64,000 nt of DNA from CAZMZW01 sp964571135 (GTDB lineage: Bacteria; Chloroflexota; Anaerolineae; Anaerolineales; Anaerolineaceae): NCBI GenBank assembly GCA_964571135.1, contig CAZMZW010000001.1, positions 62,001 to 126,000 on the forward strand, in the 5' to 3' direction. The notes beneath the pieces are model-generated. The model worked only from the letters and a program-made list of their open reading frames with translations, ran no database searches and was not told the origin of the DNA. A program made the translations under genes and the position numbers. Positions 43,516-52,426 of the stretch are shown piece after piece; position 1 is the first letter of the stretch, and the number at the start of each line of letters is the position of its first letter.

Positions 43516-44727
43516 TTAGTGATCTAAATATTCCTGTATGATACCAGCATAGATTGCCATGGTCTGAGTTAAGCTGGCAATTTCAACCCACTCATCCGGA
43601 GCATGTGGGTTTCCTCCGGTAGGACCAAACCCGCAAAGCGTGGGAATACCAGCTCCGATGAGCATGTAGCCTTCGTTGGCAGGATCGGCACCCAGGGCAG
43701 GCCATTCGTGTCCGGTGATGGAACGGGCAATCCGTTGGGCTGTGAGAACCAGGCGGTGGTCTAATGGAATTGCAGCACCCGGCAGGTTTATGGTTACCAT
43801 AGTATCGACCTTTAAACCTGAGCGAAGTTCCTCCTCTTTTTTGATAATCCTGTTGATCACTGAGAGAACATCATTGGTTTCCTGGCCGGGCATCAGGCGA
43901 ATATCCACAGTTGCTTTGGCTATGTAAGGTACCATTCCCTGCCATTCACCTCCTTGAAATGTTGTTCCAGGGGTTATTGTGCAGTTCAATCCTCTGAAGG
44001 CAGGATGCTCTGGATAAGGCAAATGCAGTCTTTCCAACTTAATTAATATTGATGCCAAGGCAGTTACAGCGTTGATCCCTCCTTTATTCTGGCTCCATTC
44101 CATACTGCCGGTGTGAATCGTTTGCCCTTTGGAGGTTATTTCGAGGCGGAGAAGGCCGCGATGCCCCACGCATACAATATCACTGGTATAGGTGTAAATG
44201 GCGGCTTGCATCGGTAACAGGTTTTGATCTAATAAATAGCGAACGCCTAATTGGCTGCTGGCTCCTGACTCTTCATCCACAACTCCGGCAAATGTCACTC
44301 TTGTTTTTATTGGGTCAAGCAAGCCAAGATCACGCAGCATCGCAAGAGTATATAACGCGCAGGCAATACCTGCTTTATTATCCCCTGCGCCCCTGCCAAA
44401 CATCAACCCATTTTCAATGTGAGCTTTAAAAGGAGGATGAGCCCAAGCTGCAGGATCACCTTCTGGTACCGTATCCATATGCCCCACGAACAAAAAGCCG
44501 GACACGCCGCGGCCGAGATTTACAAGTACATTTGGCCGTTCAGGGTCACTGGCTGCCAATTGGTTATCCAGGTTCAACCGAGTTGCTTCCTGAATGATGC
44601 GTTCAGCCATTACTTTTTCCGGATCACGTCCATTGACCGAACGAGTACGTACCAGGTCCTGTAAAAAAGCAACCACTCTAGGTTGATAGGATTGCGAGGC
44701 GTTGACCAGCTCTTTTTCAGAAAGCAT
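43516..44727 (-). CDS. M20-family metallopeptidase (ArgE/DapE-like)
   Basis: A 403-residue protein. FLFVGHMDTVPEGDPAAWAH holds the first zinc His and Asp, MFGRGAGDNKAGIACALY the bridging Asp, and GVVDEESGASSQLG the catalytic and metal Glu. The dimerisation domain spans about residues 185-300. It likely cleaves an N-acyl or peptide bond of a small substrate. It begins 1 base after the nucleoside hydrolase stop, so it belongs to the salvage operon, though its role there is unclear. Confidence 0.9.
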   Translation of the reverse strand: MLSEKELVNASQSYQPRVVAFLQDLVRTRSVNGRDPEKVMAERIIQEATRLNLDNQLAASDPERPNVLVNLGRGVSGFLFVGHMDTVPEGDPAAWAHPPFKAHIENGLMFGRGAGDNKAGIACALYTLAMLRDLGLLDPIKTRVTFAGVVDEESGASSQLGVRYLLDQNLLPMQAAIYTYTSDIVCVGHRGLLRLEITSKGQTIHTGSMEWSQNKGGINAVTALASILIKLERLHLPYPEHPAFRGLNCTITPGTTFQGGEWQGMVPYIAKATVDIRLMPGQETNDVLSVINRIIKKEEELRSGLKVDTMVTINLPGAAIPLDHRLVLTAQRIARSITGHEWPALGADPANEGYMLIGAGIPTLCGFGPTGGNPHAPDEWVEIASLTQTMAIYAGIIQEYLDH

Positions 44728-44728
44728 G

Positions 44729-45658
44729 CTAACCTAACGCATTTTCCATTAATTGGATAAAACGCTCCTGATCCACTTCTAATATAATGTTGGCCTTTTT
44801 GGGTTTTTTACTCATATCCATCCAATCCACTGTCGCCTGACCCCGTGTGAAACGCCCGTTTAATTCCACAGTGAGCGCATGTTGCTCAGCCTTTTTTACG
44901 ATGGAGGGTTCAATGGCGACTGACATGGCCAGCGCATCTGCAGCAAAGAGCATTTTTCGTCCGAGTATGTTGGTAATGTATTCAATCACCTTCTGATTGG
45001 TTTTTTTGAAAAACTGTGCTTGAGGAGTGTTCATGGCAAACCATTTTTCCACCAGACTGCCGCTGAACCCATGCGCCATGGTGGTTTCCCAGGAAACCAA
45101 CTTAAATTCCGGCCAGGATTCGAAGACCATGTGCGCAGCTTCCGGGTCGGTGTAAGTGTTGAATTCAGCAGAAATATTTGGGGTATTTCCACGGCTATAA
45201 ATTGCGCCACCCATCACTACCAAATCCTTTATTTTTTTTGGCAGATTGGGGTCCAATTTAAGCGCCACAGCAATATTGGTCAAAGGCCCGATACATACCA
45301 GGGTCATTTTTCCAGGAGATGAGTTGGCCATACTTACCAGAGCCTGGGAGGCGTGCATTGTTTCCACTTTGCGTTTGGAAGGTGGAAAATCAGCTCCACC
45401 AAGTCCGTCCATGCCATGTACGTGGGATGCATTTTCTCCGGCAGAAAGGACAAGAGGTGCGCTGCAACCCCGGTAAATGGGTGTATCTTTTCCCAGTATG
45501 TCTAGAATGGTACAGGCATTGGCAGTCGTACGATCGACACCCACATTTCCGTTCACTGTCAGGATGGCTTCCACTTTAATGTTGGGATAGGCATACGCCA
45601 TAAAAATGGCATGTGCATCATCCACACCCGGGTCTGTATCAATGATTATTTGATGCAT
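44729..45658 (-). CDS. Inosine/uridine-type nucleoside hydrolase
   Basis: A 309-residue protein, normal for the IunH family. IIIDTDPGVDDAHAIFMAYA is the calcium-binding signature, and LVCIGPLTNIAVALKLDP and VVMGGAIYSRGN complete the active site. It cleaves a nucleoside into base and ribose. Ribose would go to the ribokinase encoded at 47027 in the same run. It is followed immediately by the M20 gene. Confidence 0.93.
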   Translation of the reverse strand: MHQIIIDTDPGVDDAHAIFMAYAYPNIKVEAILTVNGNVGVDRTTANACTILDILGKDTPIYRGCSAPLVLSAGENASHVHGMDGLGGADFPPSKRKVETMHASQALVSMANSSPGKMTLVCIGPLTNIAVALKLDPNLPKKIKDLVVMGGAIYSRGNTPNISAEFNTYTDPEAAHMVFESWPEFKLVSWETTMAHGFSGSLVEKWFAMNTPQAQFFKKTNQKVIEYITNILGRKMLFAADALAMSVAIEPSIVKKAEQHALTVELNGRFTRGQATVDWMDMSKKPKKANIILEVDQERFIQLMENALG

Positions 45659-45695
45659 AAATTAACTCCTGAAAAAAATAATTGAATCATGCTGT

Positions 45696-47027
45696 TTAGA
45701 CATTTTTGGAGGCAACTCGTTGTTTTAAACGAACGCAGTCACTTTCCATTTGCGTGCAGGCTGCCGGATAATCGATCATCGTGAATTGATTATTATAAAA
45801 AACCCATTCACCATTGATCATCACATCCCTGACATGCTGCCCGGTGATGGAATAGACAATGGATGTATACAGGTCCTGAAATCCATGCGGAGCCCAACCG
45901 ATCTCGTTCAAGTCAAGAGAAATAAAATCAGCTCTTTTTCCCATTTCCAATGAGCCGATCTCTTTTTCCATTCCAAGAGCCTTGGCTCCACCCATCGTTG
46001 CCATTCTTATGATTTCGCGGGTGGGTATTACATTGACTTCTCGTTCCAGCATGCTAGTGACCTTTCCCAGCAACTGCATTTCCTTGAACATGTCGTAGCT
46101 GTTGTTATTGGTCACATTATCTGTTCCAAGTGCCAGGTTAATGCCAGACTGCCACATTGCTTTAATGGGTGCAAAACCAGCCGCATTTTTCATAGCAGAA
46201 GATGGGGCTGCTACAATGGTAAAAGGATGTTTTGAAAGCAAGGCAAAATCCTCGTGTGGAACAGTAATGCCGTGAGCCGCCAGCAAGCGATGATCCAATA
46301 ATCCAATCTGCTTCATCCTTACTGCGGCAGAACACCCATATTTATTTTGGCAATAGCAATCTTCCTCACCACTGGTTGCCAGATGAAAATGAAGACCTGC
46401 ATTGTATCTGTCGGCCAGTTCAAGTTCCATTTTTATTGCATCTTCGCTGTTATCGACAAAGAAGGCATGCGGCCCCAACCAACCTGTAATAAGGGGATCA
46501 CCCTGGACTGACTCAAGGAATGAGCTGGCTGAGTGCAGTTCACGATCGCGTGCGGTTTTTTCGCCCAATTCAACAATTCCATAACAAAGGACTGCCCTCA
46601 TCTTGCTTTTACGCACCTGCGGCACAATTTGGTCCATCCAGAAATATTGATCCGCAAAGCAAGTGGTTCCCGTGCGGATCATCTCTGCACAGGAGACAGT
46701 CACAGCCGCTGGCAACATATCCAGGTCCATTACCTGTTCTACAACCCGCACCGTATTGAACCAGCCATCAAAAGTGAAAAGGGAATGTCCTTCCGCCATA
46801 CCGCGGAAAAGGACCATCGGGCTGTGGTTGTGTGCATTGATCAAACCCGGCATTACCAGCCGGTCACCGAGGTCAATTGTTTTATCAAAATGACGAGCAG
46901 TATCCAGTTTTTCGATTTGTCCAAGATCCAGAAGACGGTTATTTTCGACGACCAGGTAACCGGGTTGATAAAGATGGTCTTTCCCGTCCAGGGTCAAGAT
47001 AGACTTGGCGCGGATAAGAGTGGTCAT
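45696..47027 (-). CDS. Amidohydrolase, nucleoside/nucleobase deaminase-like (MtaD/SsnA type)
   Basis: A 443-residue protein. VMPGLINAHNHSPMVLFRG has the HxH metal pair; HFHLATSGEEDC gives the third His, AAHGITVPHE the fourth and ALGTDNVTNNN the catalytic Asp. This is the TRZ/ATZ-MtaD branch that deaminates S-adenosylhomocysteine, methylthioadenosine, adenosine or guanine-like substrates. Within this locus a purine nucleoside or base is most likely, by context. The ATG at 47027 overlaps the ribokinase stop (TGATG). Confidence 0.88.
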   Translation of the reverse strand: MTTLIRAKSILTLDGKDHLYQPGYLVVENNRLLDLGQIEKLDTARHFDKTIDLGDRLVMPGLINAHNHSPMVLFRGMAEGHSLFTFDGWFNTVRVVEQVMDLDMLPAAVTVSCAEMIRTGTTCFADQYFWMDQIVPQVRKSKMRAVLCYGIVELGEKTARDRELHSASSFLESVQGDPLITGWLGPHAFFVDNSEDAIKMELELADRYNAGLHFHLATSGEEDCYCQNKYGCSAAVRMKQIGLLDHRLLAAHGITVPHEDFALLSKHPFTIVAAPSSAMKNAAGFAPIKAMWQSGINLALGTDNVTNNNSYDMFKEMQLLGKVTSMLEREVNVIPTREIIRMATMGGAKALGMEKEIGSLEMGKRADFISLDLNEIGWAPHGFQDLYTSIVYSITGQHVRDVMINGEWVFYNNQFTMIDYPAACTQMESDCVRLKQRVASKNV

Positions 47028-47950
47028 CAACGAGTTTCCCCTTCTTTGAGAAGGGTCTCCACCTCATGCCGGTACGGCATGGAAGGCATAGCGCCCGCTT
47101 TGGTGGTTGCGATTGCGCCGGCGGCTGAACCCCAGCGGACGGCTTCCTTAAGTGGCTTACCTTCCATTACGGCTACTGCCAAACCACCATTGAATGAATC
47201 TCCGGCTGCCACTGTGTCAATTGAGTTCACGATAAAAGAGGGCATAAAACCGCTTTCATGTGCGGATTCATAATAGGCACCTAGAGCTCCCAGTTTAATG
47301 ATGGCCACGCGCACTCCGCGTTCCCTGAGTATTCCTGCCGCGCGTTTGGCTTCTTCAGGTGATTTGGGTTGAAAGCCAACCAGCATACTGGCTTCCACTT
47401 CATTAGGGGTCATATAATCCGCGAGCTGATAAGCCTCTGCTGGCAGCTCAAGCGCTGGGGCAGGATCCCAGACTACCTGCACACCCTTTTTATGTGCCGC
47501 ACGGGCGACTGATAAACTGCCTTCCAGAGGCACTTCAAGCTGCAGCATAATCACTCTGGCATTTTCCAGATCAGTGATACAGCGTTTGGCATCGCTTTCA
47601 TCCAGAGCCATGTTTGCGCCAGAAACGATGACTATGGAATTATCAGCTTTATCATCGACACTGATCACCGCTAGGCCGGTGCCATGTTTCTCATCAATTT
47701 GTAATCCTGTTATATCAATCCCCTCTTTTTGAACAATTGGTATTACTTCGCGTCCAAAAGCATCATTACCGATACGTCCAAAGAATTTGGCAGGCGCACC
47801 CAGGCGGGCTGCTGCAACCGCTTGATTGGCACCTTTACCGCCTGGAACAGTTATGAAAGAATGCCCACGCAGGGTTTCACCCAGCGCAGGTAAATGGGGA
47901 ACGTAAGTGGTTAAATCCAGATTAATGCTTCCAAAAACGACAATACTCAT
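47027..47950 (-). CDS. rbsK: Ribokinase
   Basis: A 307-residue PfkB-family kinase. VVFGSINLDLTTYVPHLPAL and TVPGGKGANQAVAAARLGAP are the substrate site, and DTVAAGDSFNGGLAVA near residue 250 the ATP/catalytic-Asp signature. It phosphorylates ribose, here probably that released by the nucleoside hydrolase. It heads the minus-strand salvage operon and is divergent from the nucleoside phosphorylase at 48115. Confidence 0.93.
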   Translation of the reverse strand: MSIVVFGSINLDLTTYVPHLPALGETLRGHSFITVPGGKGANQAVAAARLGAPAKFFGRIGNDAFGREVIPIVQKEGIDITGLQIDEKHGTGLAVISVDDKADNSIVIVSGANMALDESDAKRCITDLENARVIMLQLEVPLEGSLSVARAAHKKGVQVVWDPAPALELPAEAYQLADYMTPNEVEASMLVGFQPKSPEEAKRAAGILRERGVRVAIIKLGALGAYYESAHESGFMPSFIVNSIDTVAAGDSFNGGLAVAVMEGKPLKEAVRWGSAAGAIATTKAGAMPSMPYRHEVETLLKEGETR

Positions 47951-48059
47951 TTAAACCTCCAAAGGATTATTGATTTAAACTGAAGTCAGATGTAAACTAA
48001 TTCTACTGTAACCGCCTGAGAAAAATCAAGCGGACCCGGATCATACTTAAAAAATCAAT

Positions 48060-48086
48060 ACACAAACCAAGAATTCTTGTTTGTGT
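48060..48086. promoter_or_regulatory. Imperfect palindrome in the divergent rbsK / phosphorylase region
   Basis: ACACAAACCAAGAA (48060-48073) and TTCTTGTTTGTGT (48074-48086) form an almost perfect inverted repeat with a one-base bulge. It lies 28 bases before the phosphorylase ATG, between two divergent salvage genes. Candidate operator; no regulator gene is close. Confidence 0.45.
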
Positions 48087-48114
48087 GCTATCAAAAAAAC
48101 TGAGGAGAAAAAGT

Positions 48115-48843
48115 ATGGAATGGCATATTCGTTGTGATGAGAAGGATATTTCAAGGTATGTGTTTTGCCCAGGGGATTACGCCCGGGCAAAAAAAATTGC
48201 AGACAATTTTGAGAATCCAAAATTAGTTTCAGACAGCCGTGGATATGTGGTGTATTCCGGGATGTATCAAGGTGTTTTCATGACTGCGTGCGGTACCGGC
48301 ATGGGCGGACCAACAGTGGCCATTGCCCTCGAAGAGCTGGCTCATATGGGAACAGACACATTCATTCGGGTGGGGTCTTGCGGTGTTTTTCAGGAAGGCC
48401 AAAAACCAGGCGACGTGATCATTGCAACTGGAACAGTACGTGCCGGTGGAACTGGAAATGGATATTTACCGCCCATGTTTCCGGCTGTACCCACTTTTAA
48501 AATTCTACGCCAGTTGGTCGAAAGCGCTGAAGAATTGAAATTACCAGTTACGATGGGTGTGGGTATCGCAGGTGATACTTTCTATGCACCTACCCCACGG
48601 GAAGAAAGAAGTGAGATACATAAAAAAACAGGGCTGGTATTTGTTGAAATGGAAAGCGACACCTTGTTTATTGTAGGAATGTATCGCGGTTGGCGCACAG
48701 GGGCAATATTCACCTCGGATGGCACACCTGATAAAGTTAAACCAGAAGGCGGCGAGACGGCTTTCCGTCAGGGTGAATTGAATTCAATTAAGATCGCTCT
48801 CCATGCAATGTATAAAATCGCGCAAACCGATAAAGCAAAATAG
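48115..48843 (+). CDS. Udp-like nucleoside phosphorylase
   Basis: A 242-residue NP-I family protein. YVFCPGDYARAKKIADNF, GTGMGGPTVAIALEEL, DTFIRVGSCGVFQEG and LVFVEMESDTLFIVG match the uridine phosphorylase family, which uses phosphate to split nucleosides into base and ribose-1-phosphate. Pyrimidine versus purine preference is not fixed by the motifs. The ATG at 48115 has GAGGAGAAAAAGT upstream, so the in-frame ATG at 48085 is unlikely. It is divergent from rbsK and ends just before a terminator. Confidence 0.9.
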   Translation: MEWHIRCDEKDISRYVFCPGDYARAKKIADNFENPKLVSDSRGYVVYSGMYQGVFMTACGTGMGGPTVAIALEELAHMGTDTFIRVGSCGVFQEGQKPGDVIIATGTVRAGGTGNGYLPPMFPAVPTFKILRQLVESAEELKLPVTMGVGIAGDTFYAPTPREERSEIHKKTGLVFVEMESDTLFIVGMYRGWRTGAIFTSDGTPDKVKPEGGETAFRQGELNSIKIALHAMYKIAQTDKAK

Positions 48844-48865
48844 AATAACCTGTCAAGTATTAAAT

Positions 48866-48898
48866 AAAATAGCGCACTGATCAGGCGCTATTTTTTTT
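48866..48898. terminator. Terminator shared by phosphorylase and permease genes
   Basis: AAAATAGCGC (48866-48875) pairs with GCGCTATTTT (48885-48894) and is followed by more T. The stop codon of the minus-strand permease (48888-48890) lies inside the stem, so the two genes share it. Confidence 0.85.
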
Positions 48899-49976
48899 GA
48901 TTAACGGAATAAGTATCCTGCGATGAACGTGAAAAGAAATGTGATATACGTATCAGCCACTCCATGATGGTCTTGACCAGGTCTTTAAATAAACGCTCAT
49001 TAGCCAGGATTAAAACAGTCATGGCGATGAGCAATCCGCCCAGTTCGCGTGGTACTCCGGATTCTATTTGCAGTCCGACCAACGCGCCTGCCCTCAATCC
49101 TCCCAGAAATATGGCTGCCAGGGTTACACCGATTGGATTAACAATGCCCATTAAGGCAACAATGATGCCATCGAATTCAGATATTGCAGAAAACGAGGAA
49201 ACAAAATGATGGTGCACCCCCAGAACCTCCACTGCTCCAGCCAGCCCGGCCAATGCGCCGCTAATGAACATGCCGCGCAAAATGGGCAGATGCGCTGGGA
49301 TACCCCCATAATTTGCGAAATCAGGAGCTTCACCAGTCATACGGTGTTCAAATCCCCGGCTGGCACGCCAGAGATAGAAGTAGGTAAAAAGAGCAGCTGC
49401 CAGCGCAATGATAAAGCCTGTGGTAAAGCGTGTCCCTTGAACAAGAGGAATTAATTGTGCAGACTCTGCTATAGTGGCTGATCGGATTAGCCCAACCAGG
49501 ATTACTGCGATTGGATTCAGAATTAGAGTTACCAGGACTTCATTGGCATTGAAAAATGTTTTCAGAAATCCGGGAACCAAGCCCCAAAGACCACCAAAAA
49601 ATGCGCCGCCTGCCAGGGCAATGATTGGATGGATTATTGGTGGAAGTGAAAGGTGTGAGCCCAGCCAGGCTGAAATGGCAGCACCGAACATCATCTGCCC
49701 AAATTGTCCCAGACTGATAAATTTTGCACGAAACGCAACCATCGCCGAGAGACCGCTAAGCAATAGCGGGGTACTGAATTGAAGGGAGGTTAGTAAAGCG
49801 CTGTGCATATTAAAACCAGAAAAACCAAAAGCTGCTTTTAGTAAATTTAGATATACAACCAGCGGATTCTTATTATTGATAAGGATCAAAACGCACCCCA
49901 CCAGCATGCTGGCGAGCACAGAAAAAATAGGAACCAGAAGATTAACTACCCGTTTGGTTGAAGGTTTTATGTGCAA
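48888..49976 (-). CDS. Third BMP-type ABC permease (YufP-like)
   Basis: A 362-residue permease with about 8-10 membrane segments. GLSAMVAFRAKFISLGQFGQ and GALAGLAGAVEVLGVHH match the same positions in the permease at 51326 (GLAAVVAFRSGMFQIGQEGQ), and both have FEHRMTG or YEQRMAG loops, so they are divergent paralogues. Usual BMP transporters have two permeases; this is a third, separated from the others by 381 bases. It could replace the second subunit and change specificity. The start appears to be TTG at 49976 with a poor ribosome site. Confidence 0.88.
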   Translation of the reverse strand: MHIKPSTKRVVNLLVPIFSVLASMLVGCVLILINNKNPLVVYLNLLKAAFGFSGFNMHSALLTSLQFSTPLLLSGLSAMVAFRAKFISLGQFGQMMFGAAISAWLGSHLSLPPIIHPIIALAGGAFFGGLWGLVPGFLKTFFNANEVLVTLILNPIAVILVGLIRSATIAESAQLIPLVQGTRFTTGFIIALAAALFTYFYLWRASRGFEHRMTGEAPDFANYGGIPAHLPILRGMFISGALAGLAGAVEVLGVHHHFVSSFSAISEFDGIIVALMGIVNPIGVTLAAIFLGGLRAGALVGLQIESGVPRELGGLLIAMTVLILANERLFKDLVKTIMEWLIRISHFFSRSSQDTYSVNQKK

Positions 49977-49994
49977 AATACGCCCCGCAGAAAC

Positions 49995-50183
49995 TTATTT
50001 AAATCCTTTATGTTTTAATACAGATAAAATCCACGCTTTACAATTGGCAGCATCCATGCGAATGGCAATCTCGAGAGGCAGGGATTTTTCCCCTGTGCCA
50101 GGTTTTTTAAATCGGGTCACTCCTCGCTGTTTATTCTTAGATGATTCCACGGACATTTCCAAATAGACTAATTTCTTTTCCAT
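49995..50183 (-). CDS. Small hypothetical protein between permease genes
   Basis: A 62-residue frame starting at ATG 50183 and ending 18 bases before the third permease. It reads like a protein (RGVTRFKKPGTGEKSLPLEI, AIRMDAANCKAWILSVLKH) and is not a shadow of another gene, but I recognise no family and no ribosome site is good. It lies just after the inverted repeat at 50202-50241. It could be a remnant. Confidence 0.35.
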   Translation of the reverse strand: MEKKLVYLEMSVESSKNKQRGVTRFKKPGTGEKSLPLEIAIRMDAANCKAWILSVLKHKGFK

Positions 50184-50201
50184 AGCACTTGTATTAAATA
50201 A

Positions 50202-50241
50202 TTGCGAGGTTAATTATTATTTCCTTCCATTAACCTCGCAA
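50202..50241. repeat. Perfect 13-bp inverted repeat
   Basis: TTGCGAGGTTAAT (50202-50214) and ATTAACCTCGCAA (50229-50241) are exact complements around a 14-base loop. There is no T run on either side, so it is not a standard terminator. It lies in the gap separating the third permease from the rest of the BMP operon. It may be a palindromic REP/MITE-type repeat, an operator or an RNA-stabilising hairpin. Confidence 0.85.
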
Positions 50242-50357
50242 GTTCTGTTTTCAAAGATTTCTTTAGTCTTTTTTACTTATTTTTACTAATCATCAAGCTT
50301 CCTAATTTCTTTCAATTTCAAATATTTCAAGAATCTTTTCTATGCAGGTTGCTGTAG

Positions 50358-51326
50358 TTAATTGGCTGTTTTTTCTAGTTCACGCAGACGGGTACGGAAA
50401 CGGTTGCGAGCCAGAGTGTGGCTTAATTTCTCGCGCAGAGCCGCGAAGATTAGTACTGCCAGGGTAGCGAAGTTTGGGATCAACTGCAGCAGGTTGGGTG
50501 GCAGGGAGGTGACATTCTGGATGCGTACGGCAAGGGCGGCGGCGATGCCAAAAAAAAGACCGGCAAAGAATGTGTAAATAGGATGCTTAACACCGAATAA
50601 GACAGCGGCAATGGCTGTCCAACCGCGTCCATTGCTGATGTTACGTGTAAAAAGGGTCAGGTGACCTACGGAAAGGAAAGCTCCGCCCATCGCAGCCAGC
50701 ATCCCGGCGCTTATTAATGTCCCTGTTTGAATTAGTTTTGAATTAATACCAACGGTCTCGGCGGCATCTTTATTTTCCCCGACAGCGCGGATATGTCTGC
50801 CCAGTTTAGTATGAAAGAGAACAAAGTAAATCACAATTGCCAGAATCCAGGAGAAATAGACAAAAAAGTTGTAACCGCTGAAGATTTGACCAATGACCGG
50901 TATGTCTTTGATAATTGGGATATGGATGGCTGGAACCTGTACAATACTCGGGTCAGTCCATGTTCCCACCTGGCCAAACATCACTCGCATCACATACACA
51001 GTCAATTCAAGAATGATCATGTTAATGGCAATTGCCAAGATGATCAGGTCTACATTGTAACGATGGTATAGAAAAGCAAATAATAATCCCAGCAGTCCAC
51101 CGGCCAACATGGCTACCAGAATACCCAGATAGGTATTATGTAAGAAATATGCCATGACTATCCCTACAAAAGCGCCGAGCAGCATTTTACCTTCCAGTGC
51201 CAGGTTGAGAACACCGGATTGTTCGCATAAGACTCCTCCCATGGCAGCCAGAATTATGGGGGTAGCTAGGCGGATTCCGCTGTTTAATAATTCAATATTA
51301 AAAACGCTAAAGAAATTTGGATCCAT
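50358..51326 (-). CDS. BMP-type ABC permease (YufQ-like)
   Basis: A 322-residue inner-membrane permease. LATPIILAAMGGVLCEQSGV and NLALEGKMLLGAFVGIV are the family's N-terminal motif; RAVGENKDAAETVGINSKLI is the cytoplasmic coupling loop and GRGWTAIAAVLFGVKHP the C-terminal one. It pairs with the permease at 51326 to form the channel for nucleosides. The start overlaps the previous stop (TAATG). Confidence 0.92.
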   Translation of the reverse strand: MDPNFFSVFNIELLNSGIRLATPIILAAMGGVLCEQSGVLNLALEGKMLLGAFVGIVMAYFLHNTYLGILVAMLAGGLLGLLFAFLYHRYNVDLIILAIAINMIILELTVYVMRVMFGQVGTWTDPSIVQVPAIHIPIIKDIPVIGQIFSGYNFFVYFSWILAIVIYFVLFHTKLGRHIRAVGENKDAAETVGINSKLIQTGTLISAGMLAAMGGAFLSVGHLTLFTRNISNGRGWTAIAAVLFGVKHPIYTFFAGLFFGIAAALAVRIQNVTSLPPNLLQLIPNFATLAVLIFAALREKLSHTLARNRFRTRLRELEKTAN

Positions 51327-52426
51327 TAGATACCTGCCTTCTTTTCTTTGCGATGAATAAAACGATTGATTAATTTACGCCCTTGATCGATCCAACCCAC
51401 ATACATATTCCGGCAGGCCACAAAAAGGACGATCAGGCCGATGATGACTCCACCCAATTCACGCGGAATGTGAGCCTGGATTTGTAATCCTAGTTGGGCT
51501 CCAATGCGCAATCCTGCAATTAAGAAGGAAACGATCACTACGCCCAGCGGATGGATTTGACCAAGGATGGCTACTGAAACACCATCAAAACCAAGACCAA
51601 CTGAGAAACCGGTCATAATTCGGTGATGAACACCCAGAACCTCAATACCGCCAGCCAGCCCGGCCAGAGCACCGCTGATCAGCATGGCACGGATAGCGGA
51701 TGAATCAGAAGGAATGCCGCCAAATAGAGCGAACGCTCTGGATTGTCCTGCCATGCGCTGTTCATAGCCGGGTGAAGTCCTCCACAGGTAAATATAGATC
51801 GCAATTGCTAAAATAATGGCAATCACAAAACCCCAACCCCAACGGGTAGCTGTAAAAAAGGAAGGAAGAACTGCAGAGTCTAGAATAATTGGAGAGTGGG
51901 CGGTTGCGCTTACGTCTGCACGCATGGGGAATTGCACCATATATTCAATAAATAATACAGCCACTGCATTTAACATAATTGAGGAGAGCAGCGCATTTAC
52001 ACCCAATTTAACCTTGAGCACGCCAGGTATCCAGCCATAGCAGGCGCCAACCAACGCAGAAACCAATAAAATGAAAATAGGGTGGATCACGGGTGGCAAT
52101 TTGATGGCATAACCCAGCCAGGCTGCGACTGTAGCCCCGATGAGAAATTGCCCTTCCTGTCCAATTTGAAACATACCCGAACGGAACGCCACCACAGCTG
52201 CAAGACCAGTGAGGATCAATGGGGTCATTCGTTCGAGGGTGGAGAATAATGCGCAGTGATTTACATCACTGCACGTGAAACCCTCCTGGATGATGATCTT
52301 GAATGCTTCCAATGGAGGTGTTTTGGTAAATAGGATCAGTATAGCAGCTACCAGCAAGCCGGAAATGACCGCGAGAAAGGGGATAATTATGGCATTAAAA
52401 AGTAATCTTCGGCGTTCTGTGTTCAT
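51326..52426 (-). CDS. BMP-type ABC permease (YufP-like)
   Basis: A 366-residue permease with about 8-10 membrane segments. PLILTGLAAVVAFRSGMFQI and GQEGQFLIGATVAAWLG are family hallmarks, and GALAGLAGGIEVLGVHHR follows. It forms the membrane channel with the YufQ-like protein. It starts inside the ATPase stop (ATGA, 52426-52423), showing tight coupling. Its paralogue is at 48888. Confidence 0.92.
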   Translation of the reverse strand: MNTERRRLLFNAIIIPFLAVISGLLVAAILILFTKTPPLEAFKIIIQEGFTCSDVNHCALFSTLERMTPLILTGLAAVVAFRSGMFQIGQEGQFLIGATVAAWLGYAIKLPPVIHPIFILLVSALVGACYGWIPGVLKVKLGVNALLSSIMLNAVAVLFIEYMVQFPMRADVSATAHSPIILDSAVLPSFFTATRWGWGFVIAIILAIAIYIYLWRTSPGYEQRMAGQSRAFALFGGIPSDSSAIRAMLISGALAGLAGGIEVLGVHHRIMTGFSVGLGFDGVSVAILGQIHPLGVVIVSFLIAGLRIGAQLGLQIQAHIPRELGGVIIGLIVLFVACRNMYVGWIDQGRKLINRFIHRKEKKAGI

